From Diaporthe sp. PMI_573 (Eukaryota; Ascomycota; Sordariomycetes; Diaporthales; Diaporthaceae): a DNA stretch of 64,000 nt. The translations under genes were made by a program, and so were the position numbers. Positions 23,377 to 31,950 of the stretch are shown here, piece after piece; position 1 is the first letter of the stretch, and every line of letters begins with the position of its first letter. Where the stretch lies: assembly GCA_021399435.1 (NCBI GenBank), contig JAJTUP010000030.1, forward strand, positions 496,001 through 560,000, written 5' to 3'. The notes under the pieces are model-generated. The model did not search any database. It was not told the origin of the DNA and saw nothing but the letters and a program-made list of their open reading frames with translations.

Positions 23377-24580
23377 ATGCACTCTCCCGCAAGGACCCAA
23401 GGAGTGGTTCCACCAGAAACTATTGCTTTCACGTTCTGGGGCCAACCATCGGAGAGCAGGCGGCTTTGCAATGGCGAACCCTCGACCAATATTTTCCATG
23501 GGGCGTATATGAGGTATTACTATCTTCAGAGAAGCTATTTCGCGCATTTGGAACAGGACAGTTGCTTTCACGACTTCACCTCCCAGGCGGAGGTGGTGCA
23601 GATGCTCAAGGACGATTTCACCCCAGAAAGGGCGGCCTCCCTGCTCAAGTCCCGGCATGTCAATTCACTACGCTGCTGTCAGGCTGACAACATGCGTGAG
23701 GACCTCTTGAAATTGGCTGCGAGATTGCTTTCTATGACAAGTATTGGGTCTCTGCAGAATGAGGTCAACCCGAGACGCTATGTCGATTGGGATTACAATT
23801 CAACGCTTAGGAACTGTCTTTCTGCACATTTCGACAGGCCGCACGAAATGCAATGGGAGCGCACCAGACTGCCTCGGTCGTTTGATGCTTGGAGCCTCAG
23901 CGCGGTCGCTGGGATCACGATCAAGTTCACTGACAACCTCGCGGACCATCTTTTGTTAGTCGAAGATGACACACTGCTGCTCATTTTTCACCACGCCAGT
24001 TTTCTTGAACATCAAACAGATGAGTAAGTCGTACCGAGTATTGTCTGAAGGTGATGATGTAGGAAAAGTCCCGATCGGGTCATTCACACTTTTCGTCCCA
24101 TCGAGGTATCTTGAACGCATAATGTCGATTACTGATACATGACGGAGTAGATCGGTTCTTCCTCCCGGCGTTGCCAACGAGACCCTCAAGACATTCGCCA
24201 TTCTTTTCCCTCAGTCAGATTACACTCCGTCAAGGCGCGGTAAACGACACAAGAAACAGTGGTTCAGCAAAATACGCCAGAATTACGAGCAAGAATGTGG
24301 CGGTGTCCTGGACCGCAGGCTGATCAAATGCGGCACCTTGGACGCCAAATCACGGCAGATTGAACAGTTCAGGTTCTGGAGGGACCGCCTCGTGATCCTT
24401 AAAGAAGCCTTTGATGATGCCACGCCCAGAACGCTGTCGCAGTGGTGGTACGATCGCCGCAACGGCGTGCAATGGTATACTTTCTGGGTGGCTGTTCTGG
24501 TCCTGGTTCTCACTATTCTTTTTGGACTCGTTCAGTGCATCGAAGGTGGGCTACAGGTGTACAAAGCTTACCACCCGTAG
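23377..24580 (+). CDS. Protein with C-terminal membrane anchor, unknown family
   Basis: Exon 1 (23377-24023) ends at a GTAAGT donor that overlaps an apparent stop. Exon 2 (24151-24580) restores the frame, giving 358 residues. The protein begins MHSPARTQGVVPPETIAFTF, is soluble and charged for about 320 residues, and ends with GVQWYTFWVAVLVLVLTIL, a single hydrophobic helix followed by a short tail. I recall similar C-terminal membrane segments in many Pezizomycotina proteins without known function. The divergent arrangement with the protease-like gene suggests a two-gene module. Pore formation or signalling at a membrane is conceivable but not shown. Confidence 0.82.
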
Positions 24581-25109
24581 TAGTGTCAGTCTGTAATCCT
24601 GGAGGACGGAAGCGTTCACTGTGGTTGGCTGAGGCACGCTACGCTGCTATCAAGACCCAGCAGCGAAGCCCCGAAACGACAAGAGCTCTATCGGATCTGA
24701 CAGATGCTTTGATTAGCGGAACGGATACAAGTCAAATCAATACGCCTCCCTCACGGTGGCGCAAAATGACGAAAGCTGCTCAGCTCGGCTGCAATTCGAG
24801 GGGAGTGTGGTCTTGAAGCTGTCAGTTAGTTCCGATCCAGTAATCGAGCATCGTAACACGATATACGATAATTGCTGTCTGACGTGGACCTTCGGAGTTT
24901 GTCAACATGAGAACGTTAAAATAAGTTCATTTCGATGCAGTGTCCTGTCCATTCAAGTTCAAAGTGACGCATTAAATATCGTACTGAAATGTGCCTTAAG
25001 CCTTACAAGGTTGTTCAAGAACTCATCGTGCGCCAAAGTCATATATAAGCAAGGTTTGAGGGCTCATAAACTCTGAGTGCTCACGAACTCCAAGGAAACT
25101 GAAACCCTG

Positions 25110-25469
25110 CTAAAATATATTTTCTGTGCACCAAATAGTGTATATGGATGAATATAATTCTGCTACGGTTTTGAACTGGAGTGCCCCAAGGTCGGTCGTT
25201 CTATCCGCAATATATTGTTTCGTGTACTCGTCCGTCAGCATTTCGCTCATCTGGGGTGACAAAATTACAGCCTCGAAGCAGATTACCCGTGTAGACCACG
25301 AGTAAAAAGACAAAGAGCAGTCCGCTGCTGAGATTAGCAGCGGAAATTTGTCTTTAGCGTTTTTCATCAGTGTGAAAACATCGCTAAACCTGCCGTCCCC
25401 ATTATATTTGCAATATTTATCAACAAATTCACCTTCATGATCCCAACGTTCACAATTATCGACATGCAT
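25110..25469 (-). CDS. Hypothetical frame, 119 residues, doubtful
   Basis: A single open frame beginning MHVDNCERWDHEGEFVDKY in an AT-rich stretch. It contains no domain I recognise. Composition is protein-like, but nothing supports expression, and it may be a decayed fragment. Confidence 0.2.
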   Translation of the reverse strand: MHVDNCERWDHEGEFVDKYCKYNGDGRFSDVFTLMKNAKDKFPLLISAADCSLSFYSWSTRVICFEAVILSPQMSEMLTDEYTKQYIADRTTDLGALQFKTVAELYSSIYTIWCTENIF

Positions 25470-25672
25470 ACGAATGAGTCATTGAAGACTAGCCTCGCTT
25501 CCTTAATAGATAAAAAAAAACAATGGAAAAGACGATAAAGCCCAAGTCAAAGGAATGCGGTACTAGCTAGATGACTTGCAACTTCGTCTTGATCAGAACC
25601 TTCTCGAACACACCATGATGAAATCCAATATTTTGAACGATTGACCTACGTCGCGTTGGCAATTTGTGAGGC

Positions 25673-25718
25673 TCCCAGCCCTTCTAGGGCTGGGAAGTGG
25701 CCTGCCCGTGACGGGCAG
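25673..25718. repeat. Two adjacent perfect hairpins
   Basis: The first has 10-bp arms (TCCCAGCCCT at 25673-25682 and its complement at 25686-25695) with a 3-base loop. The second, six bases on, has 8-bp arms (CTGCCCGT at 25702-25709 and its complement at 25711-25718) with a 1-base loop. Both are GC-rich in AT-rich surroundings. They could be ends of a mobile element, an RNA structure or a processing signal. Confidence 0.8.
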
Positions 25719-25954
25719 CATTTCAAGATTGATTTCGCCAATCTCCGTCCACCAGCTAGTCAAATTTTACAACTAAAATGACCAGAACCAACGCGTCGCT
25801 CCTCTTGTAGCACACGAGCTAAATTGCTAATGACACCTTTTTCACGGTGATCTTTGATACCATACTCAGGATGTGCCATGAAGAAGTAACCCAAGGACCA
25901 CAATGAACGTGTAAGGGGAATGTCAACCAGAGCTGAGGCGCTTGAGTACTCGGC

Positions 25955-26052
25955 GCGCTGTCGACCTGGGAAACTTCTATTACTCTCAAAGTGTATGAAT
26001 CGAGTGATTCATACACTTTGAGAGTAATAGAAGTTTCCCAGGTCGACAGCGC
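25955..26052. repeat. 98-bp near-perfect palindrome across the stop codon of gene B
   Basis: A 47-bp left arm (25955-26001) is the exact reverse complement of 26006-26052, with a 4-base loop GAGT. The right arm encodes the last codons of gene B on the minus strand, including the TGA at 26011-26009. The left arm is thus an inverted copy of the gene's 3' end. The mRNA of gene B would form a very stable stem containing the stop codon. Origin by template switching during replication, or an assembly fold-back artefact, are the alternatives. Confidence 0.95.
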
Positions 26053-27916
26053 AGCCAGTGTCGAAATCAGGCAAAGCTAGCTGCGAAAGGTTCTGTCGGT
26101 CGAAGCTGTTTCCAACGTCGAAGCGAAAGTCCGACTTCATCCATGTCGCCTCTCGAGCCGAGGGAGTCTCTGGACTACCATTCATCTCGGGTATGTTCCC
26201 CTGTGTCGAGCGCGTCGTCTCTGCCTCGAAGCGGTCAAAGACAGATCCCATGATGTCGGCCAACAACTCGCTGTCTACTCCATCGCATCCAATCCGGGTA
26301 TCTTTGACGCTGGAGATGATCTCAGCCCTCTTCTCGTTCCAGAAATCGCGAAGCAAGGGAACCATCTCCTCGACGTAGTTGCCGATGAAGGCTGACTGGG
26401 GGTGTTGGCGGCCGGGGAAGACCACATCCCACACCTCGAACCACTGTTCATCCAGTGGCTTTTTCTTTGGCGAGCTCTTCTTCAGTTCGTTCCTCTGTTG
26501 TTCCGATATCCCTTCGAATTGAGGTGGGTCCCGCTTTGCACATTCTGCACGACGGGAGTGTCCATCGCGATCTTCAGTCGATGTGAAGATCTGATAGCAA
26601 CGTGCACAGTAATAAGCTGGCTGGGTGTGCTGCCGGTATATGTGCTGCTTCACGTCTTTGATCCGGTTGAGGGTGTATTTGAGGCACCTGTGATACTTTT
26701 GTGGATTCGATTTCTGGAAGGGGCAAGCAAAGGCTATACTGGATCCTCCGTCGTTATTTTCTGCGCTGATTGATTGTGTTTGCTGAACCTTCCGATTGCA
26801 GGGAGCTGGCAGATTGTCTGGGAACGCCGTCACTAGTGAGCGTTTACGTTGAGACGTATTGGCCAACTTGACCATCCCCCCATCACCTGACAGTAGCTGC
26901 GGTAGATCATCATCGTACAACTTGACCCTCCAGACGTCACCAAGTCCATATTCATGGGGAAGGCTATCCATGGATGTTGGTTGGAAGTGAGATTCCGCAA
27001 TGGAACCGGGGCTTGGCGATGCTGAAGTTGTCCGGGGACTTTCCGGGCTGCAAGTCGAAGGTGGTGGCGACTCGAAGCAAAGTTGACAGCTATTGAAATC
27101 GAAAGAATGCTCATTTTCGACGCCTCCGATCTGCTGAAGAGCTGAATCCCAAGCAGGAGGGCTCGACTTCCAGCCCGAGGTCAGCCATGGAGTGAGAAGC
27201 GCGTCGTCGAGCAGACGTGTCTTCCCGCTCTTGTCTCTCGGCCATAAAATTATGTCACTAGCATGTCCCAGTATCTCCGCCACTCGTGCCGTCTGTTGAC
27301 CTCTTTCTTCTCTATCATTCTGGTTGATACAAATCGAGTCAACCCATAGTATCTTGTTCTTCGTTTCACTTCGGAGGTCACGCAGCGCTTCCAGAAGTCT
27401 GCCGCTGACCGTGAATGGCTGCTTGTTGACATGTATTGTTGCTTGTGGCTCTTCGCTTCCCCACGCATAGGAAAGAGCCTCATATGTCCCATATCGCAGA
27501 GGCTGATGGAGAAGTGCAGCTCGAATTGGCGTACTGGGATCTTGGCTCGGACTGATTTCCAACAGCCTAATTTCGCCGCGTTGCAACGCATCGTAGACGA
27601 ACGGTCGCGGGGCTATGGGAATCGGTGACCGGGGCAAGGAGTTTCGTGGCCGCTCATCGAGTCGAATGGTTCCTGAATAGCTCCCATGGTGAGCTTTGGT
27701 GACCTGCGACGGCGTTATCGTCATTCTCGACCCGAACAATCCTGCTATTTTCTGAATGCTGCTCAACCTCGAATGTTCAGATCTGATATGTGTCTCGTGA
27801 AAAGAATTGACCTCAAAAGTGTCGTGCATATCAGTGTTGGGATCGGATCTTGCAAAACAGGGGCGCAGGGTAGGTGGACGAGTCCGGGAATGCAAGTAGG
27901 CACACAACACATGCAA
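26009..27916 (-). CDS. Cassette 1 gene B: N-terminal half-HET domain plus Cys/His zinc module
   Basis: A single frame of 635 residues. The N-terminal HET part is recognisable at 145-153 (YEALSYAWG) and 188-225 (KILWVDSICINQNDREERG, then ILGHASDIILW), but the second half of the domain, with the usual RxWTxQE segment, is absent. A low-complexity linker follows. The zinc module begins FACPFQK at 396, with cysteines and histidines of the pattern C-x(12)-C-x(13)-H-x(4)-H-x(6)-C-x(2)-C-x(12)-H-x(5)-C, then WFEVWDVVFPG at 492-502. From FACPF on it is closely alike to gene B' at 37583. The start may instead be M30 or M65. The stop codon lies inside a 98-bp palindrome. Role in allorecognition is inference. 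Confidence 0.85.
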   Translation of the reverse strand: MHVLCAYLHSRTRPPTLRPCFARSDPNTDMHDTFEVNSFHETHIRSEHSRLSSIQKIAGLFGSRMTITPSQVTKAHHGSYSGTIRLDERPRNSLPRSPIPIAPRPFVYDALQRGEIRLLEISPSQDPSTPIRAALLHQPLRYGTYEALSYAWGSEEPQATIHVNKQPFTVSGRLLEALRDLRSETKNKILWVDSICINQNDREERGQQTARVAEILGHASDIILWPRDKSGKTRLLDDALLTPWLTSGWKSSPPAWDSALQQIGGVENEHSFDFNSCQLCFESPPPSTCSPESPRTTSASPSPGSIAESHFQPTSMDSLPHEYGLGDVWRVKLYDDDLPQLLSGDGGMVKLANTSQRKRSLVTAFPDNLPAPCNRKVQQTQSISAENNDGGSSIAFACPFQKSNPQKYHRCLKYTLNRIKDVKQHIYRQHTQPAYYCARCYQIFTSTEDRDGHSRRAECAKRDPPQFEGISEQQRNELKKSSPKKKPLDEQWFEVWDVVFPGRQHPQSAFIGNYVEEMVPLLRDFWNEKRAEIISSVKDTRIGCDGVDSELLADIMGSVFDRFEAETTRSTQGNIPEMNGSPETPSAREATWMKSDFRFDVGNSFDRQNLSQLALPDFDTGCAVDLGNFYYSQSV

Positions 27917-28080
27917 TATTGGCCTGTAATTATATATCGATATCTGCCTGATTTATGCGGATAGTGTACCCACGGACTTGGCTAGACTGAAATCAATGCG
28001 TTGATGTGTGACTCTGTACCCCGATATTCCTCAAGAGATCATCGGTCTTGCATAACACGAATTCGGCAGTGCGAGAATGA

Positions 28081-28195
28081 GTACGCACTTGCGTACACTT
28101 TGCGTAGTGGAAAAACTGTCCTTACGCGTCAGCGAACCGGGCGAACCACCGCGTGGGGTCCAGGAAAACAGGGCTGCCGAGTACGCAGGTGTGTA
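28081..28195. promoter_or_regulatory. Dyad cluster 1a upstream of gene B
   Basis: Site one, 28082-28095, is a perfect TACGCA-CT-TGCGTA dyad (7-bp arms if the flanking G/C is included). A half site TGCGTA lies at 28101-28106 and TACGCG at 28123-28128. The last site, 28182-28195, reads TACGCA-GG-TGTGTA. The cluster begins 166 bp upstream of the gene B start. Its layout resembles 39121-39241 upstream of gene B'. A transcription-factor site is the simplest reading. Confidence 0.6.
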
Positions 28196-28505
28196 CTCGC
28201 GCAGAGTCAGCCTAACATGCCCGTCGTGCTTCCATCCCTGCCAGCTGGCGCCGCTGACGTACGTCCTCAGGTTCGCATGTTGTTATCTGGTCATGACGAT
28301 GAGGATCGAGACTGGTGGACAAAGCTGAAGAGGCTAATAATCGCATGAAATTTTCAATCAATTGTACTTGAACGCCTTCGTAACGCTGCCGCAACTGCGA
28401 TTCTCTCAAAGCGATCCTCTAATATGTACATGATCCCAACGCCAACGCCAAACCTGACAGCTTGAATCCCACCTGTTTCACCATCGGAATGAACATGGGC
28501 ACTTC

Positions 28506-28709
28506 TCAACCAGCCTTTGGCCTTCCCTGTCCCTGATACATAGACATAGAACGTTCAAATTCGGCTATAGCACGTGCTGCTTCTTTCTTCTTTGCCCGGA
28601 CTTTTGATTTCCGGCTGCCTGGCAGACCAGGTTGCAGAATTTGATGGTTGATTGGGGGGCATGCGTCCTGCTGCCACCGTGCTAGGCTTTCGGCTTCGTA
28701 CTGGCCCAT
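28506..28709 (-). CDS. Hypothetical small frame, 67 residues, doubtful
   Basis: The frame begins MGQYEAESLARWQQDACPP and has a Lys/Arg-rich middle and a hydrophilic end. It lies within the B/A promoter region of cassette 1. I recognise no domain; it could be a fragment of a lost gene or chance. Confidence 0.2.
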   Translation of the reverse strand: MGQYEAESLARWQQDACPPINHQILQPGLPGSRKSKVRAKKKEAARAIAEFERSMSMYQGQGRPKAG

Positions 28710-29114
28710 GCTTTGGCGGGGAAGTGGTCAGCTTGGCCCTGTCCTGTGCCGCTGAGTGTGGGAGTTGTGGGGGTTGGGAGGGGCATTGGCTGGGCTCTTA
28801 CACAGCTTCAGATCTGGCGTATGACGAATCCGCTTCCTGCAGCGTACAGCTGCGTTCGGTGATCTGGAACCGATCGCTTTTTGACATTGTTGGACTGGCT
28901 ACTTTGGTACGTAGATAGATGAGGTTTGGACTTCGAAAGCTTCAGTCAGGTGAGGAAACATTTACTCGGAATTGATGCTCTGAACCGGCCGCTGGGCGGG
29001 TTTTATCGTCCCATACGACCACACAGCTGCGCAACGCTGGCGAACTTCGCTGCGCGCTCTGCGGGAGTGGTTCTTGTGTATGAGACGGCCAGCTCATACT
29101 GATAGCTAGAGCCT

Positions 29115-29277
29115 TACGCACTTGCGTTTGCACGGTTGCGTATGAATTCTGGCCAGAGCAGCGAAATCGGACCCTGGCACATGTGTCTTGGGGTGATACC
29201 CTCGTGCCCGTCACGTACGCACACCGACCCGAGCTCAACGATGGTCCGCGAACCATGCACATCTACGCAGGTGTGTG
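29115..29277. promoter_or_regulatory. Dyad cluster 1b in the B/A intergenic region
   Basis: Sites are TACGCA-CT-TGCGTT at 29115-29128, half site TGCGTA at 29137-29142, half site TACGCA at 29216-29221, and TACGCA-GG-TGTGTG at 29264-29277. The order of a full dyad, a half site and a closing TACGCAGGTGTGT matches cluster 1a, which suggests a duplicated composite element. It lies about 1.05 kb upstream of the gene A start. Confidence 0.55.
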
Positions 29278-30326
29278 CTGAGCATCGTGCTTGGGTGCTC
29301 CTTCGGACATAACATGGGTGGTCCGCTGGCCAACGCGCCGTCCGGCTGCCTCCATAGTCCTCTTACTGGCTGGATGCGTACCGGGTGGTAGATCCAGACC
29401 CATGAACATGCAGAGACTGGAAAACGCCTAACCCATCCCTCAGGCGGGCCCCTTGGGTACATTGGGCGTTCTGCCCACACCATCCCCATCCCCATCCCTA
29501 TCCCATTGGGCATTGGGCATTGGTTTGGTGTCGGCAGAGACGCAATGCAAGCACTGTTAGCTGCCCACACGCATCAGCGTGAGGCAACTTCCGCCTTCTT
29601 GGCCTGCCTCCTAGCATGGGAAGCTGCAGCAAAACCCTGGGTACGCCGCTGTGTAATACTAGAAAAGTGACTTAACCTGCACAATGGCGCACAATTTGTT
29701 TGATGTGTCTCCATGTGCTCTCGCCGGCTCCTCCTCCGGAACTCACTGTGCAGTGGGGTGTTCGTCAAGGGACCGTCAACCCCTCCGGGCTCTCCCATCA
29801 GCCCAGCCCACGCTCGCGGAACTCTGCTGCCGTGCACTCGAGCTGATTACAGCTGGGGCTTTTTCCTGTATTTCTGCATTGACGAAAATATATATACAAT
29901 TCACATATACGCAAGCTAGGTCCGGCGAAAGGACTGGCTGTGCTGTGAGGCATCGAACAATGGCTTTGTCTCCTAGTAAGATCCCCCTCTGGCTTGAGCC
30001 GACCATCGTCAACTGTCTCCTGACCAGCTGAAAGTGACTGAAGACCTCGCCGCCTCGATTCTCTTCGACAACATTATCCTACACCTCCATCCCGACCTTG
30101 TCACTCCAGTTTTACCACACACGTTTGCCTCCCTATATCCGAGGGTCTTTATCGTTTCCTTCGAGGATTAGCCCACACATTGCGGTGTCCGTACTGGGGA
30201 GCGCGGTGGGGTTGCTCGGTTCATGCGGGTGGAACTGCAGCTGGGCGGCCGACGGGCGACTGCAGGTCGGGGGCGGTCCAAAGAACAAGTGGTGCCTCCG
30301 ACTCCGCCAAGGCCCGCCGGAACACA

Positions 30327-31421
30327 ATGAACACAATGAGCAACCAGCGTGGGAAACGCAAGAGAGGGGACGACGACGAAAAAAAGCCTTCGAAGCAGAA
30401 AACAAAGCTGGACTCTGACCAGTGTGCGGACCCATTCGCGTGTCCTTTTTACCTTCACAATCGCTACGAGTGGCACACTTGTTTGCGCAATTACACCCTG
30501 AAACGCATCGTTGACGTCCGCCTACACCTTTTGAGGGTTCATTTACTGGCGCCGCAGTGCCCTACCTGTGGCCATGAATTCAAAGGTGACTCGGCTGAGG
30601 ATCGATGCAACGTCCACATCCAGTTACGAACTTGCCAACCCTTGCCATTGCCACTGCCGTCTCGCCATGGAGTTACAGGAGATCAATTAGAAGACATACG
30701 GACAATAGCTACACGCAGGCCCGATCGGCGCGTGAAAGATCCCGCTGCTGCGAAGTGGTTCGAGATGTGGGACATCATCTTTCCCAGCAGTGCCCGCCCA
30801 GCTTCACCCTATAACACAGAACAACCCGACGTCCAGCGCACGAGGGATCTGAATGAACTCATCCTCTCTAGTGAGAGATGGAGAGATGTTATTATACCTA
30901 CCAGAGAAAGCAGCCCGTCCCTGCAAAACGCGTCACGCAGCACCGTCGCCGCGATTGCACACGGACTCGAAGCTTCTTATCGGCGAATATATCGGGACCT
31001 AGACAGGCCGACCCCTGAAGTCGCATCCAATACAGTGGCTGACACCCCTATGAGCAGCTCGATGGACGCCTCCCTGCCCCCCAGCCAAGGCTGGGAGGTC
31101 CTGCCATCCAGCAGCCAACCCGTCCAAGCCACTGAAGATCCTTTACCACCTGGACACCCAGCGACAGGCCCTGACCAATGGATGTTTCAGCAAACACATG
31201 GATATCTATCATCAGACAGACGATCCCAGAACAATCCAATGGCCCCAGGGAGCCAGTCCCTGTCCCCTTTCCCATCTGACCCATACTTCTTGACGGATGC
31301 ACAGATCCAAGGATCGACTGGCGACTTCCCAGATGATGACTTCCTTGGAAACTTGGTCGAGCCCGGGTCGCCCTCCCAATGCTTTATGGACAACTATGGG
31401 TCCAGCTCCTCGGGGCTTTGA
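30327..31421 (+). CDS. Cassette 1 gene A: stand-alone Cys/His zinc-module protein
   Basis: From the ATG at 30327 the frame encodes 364 residues. A basic N-terminus (RGKRKRGDDDEKK, a plausible nuclear signal) leads into the zinc module: FACPFYLHNR at 37-46, C52, IVDVRLHLLRVH at 61-72, CPTC at 78-81, H97 and C103. Then KWFEMWDIIFPSSARPASP at 143-161 carries the second shared motif. The C-terminal 200 residues are Ser/Pro-rich and probably disordered. It is clearly paralogous to A' at 40921 (shared words FACP[FY]YLH[ND]R, RTC-x-PLP and R-P-x-SP). There is no HET domain. The open frame continues upstream of the chosen ATG, and an upstream exon cannot be excluded. DNA binding is possible but unproven. 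Confidence 0.82.
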   Translation: MNTMSNQRGKRKRGDDDEKKPSKQKTKLDSDQCADPFACPFYLHNRYEWHTCLRNYTLKRIVDVRLHLLRVHLLAPQCPTCGHEFKGDSAEDRCNVHIQLRTCQPLPLPLPSRHGVTGDQLEDIRTIATRRPDRRVKDPAAAKWFEMWDIIFPSSARPASPYNTEQPDVQRTRDLNELILSSERWRDVIIPTRESSPSLQNASRSTVAAIAHGLEASYRRIYRDLDRPTPEVASNTVADTPMSSSMDASLPPSQGWEVLPSSSQPVQATEDPLPPGHPATGPDQWMFQQTHGYLSSDRRSQNNPMAPGSQSLSPFPSDPYFLTDAQIQGSTGDFPDDDFLGNLVEPGSPSQCFMDNYGSSSSGL

Positions 31422-31950
31422 GGCCACCCCAATGCTGACGCTGCGGACAAGGGCTAGGCTCCACACATTGTTGGTGCGATGTCATCCGCTATCCATCTTC
31501 TTCTTAACATCCTACTCACATTACCATCATATGGATGGAATGAAGATCAACGGCCAGCAGTGCTTGATCTCGAGGTGGGATTTATCGTGGTCTTCATTAA
31601 GGATAACATGGGAGCATCTATGTACTCAAGTGTCTAGAAGTGAGAGCAAGCCACAATGCCAATGATGTAAATAGTGAAGGCATACTTTTCCAAATGGTTT
31701 CAATAAGCTTGGCGGACTTTCCAGTTCTGGAGCAGATTCGAAGTTTTCACGAGGTGTAATTACCATGCATTTTCACGATCGCACATTTTACATGTCCGCA
31801 TGACGACGTGCGTGAGCCACGAAAGCGATTTCATTTCTTTGGAGGAAATTTGAGCCGTTTGATTTGAGCATGAATGAACGCCACTGCGTGCCGAAACACA
31901 TTCGGACGATATTATCGCTATATTCCAAGTGATCAGCATTCACTCCCCCG
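31422..31950. other. Intergenic region between convergent genes A and C
   Basis: This 529-bp gap between the 3' ends of A and C has its counterpart of 654 bp in cassette 2. No gene or repeat was recognised. Confidence 0.5.

Larger units (their letters stand above)
24581..25954. other. Intergenic region with hairpins
   Basis: This region runs from the end of the membrane-anchored gene to the big palindrome at the end of gene B. It is AT-rich around 24850-25640, holds one weak minus-strand frame (25110-25469) and two adjacent perfect hairpins (25673-25718). It could be the remnant of a small mobile element, but I found no terminal repeats. Confidence 0.5.
27917..30326. other. Divergent B/A intergenic region of cassette 1
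   Basis: This 2.4-kb stretch separates the starts of gene B and gene A. It carries two clusters of the TACGCA-N2-TGCGTA dyad (28081-28195 and 29115-29277). A 5' exon of gene A may lie within it: ATG at 29959 is followed by a good GTAAGA donor and CAG acceptor, but I could not join them in frame. Nothing else is recognised apart from one weak minus-strand frame. Confidence 0.5.

Noticed and set aside
24442..24816. Open frame over the 3' end of the membrane-anchored gene
   Set aside because: It overlaps the real exon in another frame and its product lacks the strong membrane helix seen in the correct frame.
29959..30326. Upstream exon of gene A beginning MALSPSK
   Set aside because: A good donor (GTAAGA) and acceptor (GACCAG) exist 52 nt apart, but the joined frame hits a stop after a few codons, so it was not added to the model.
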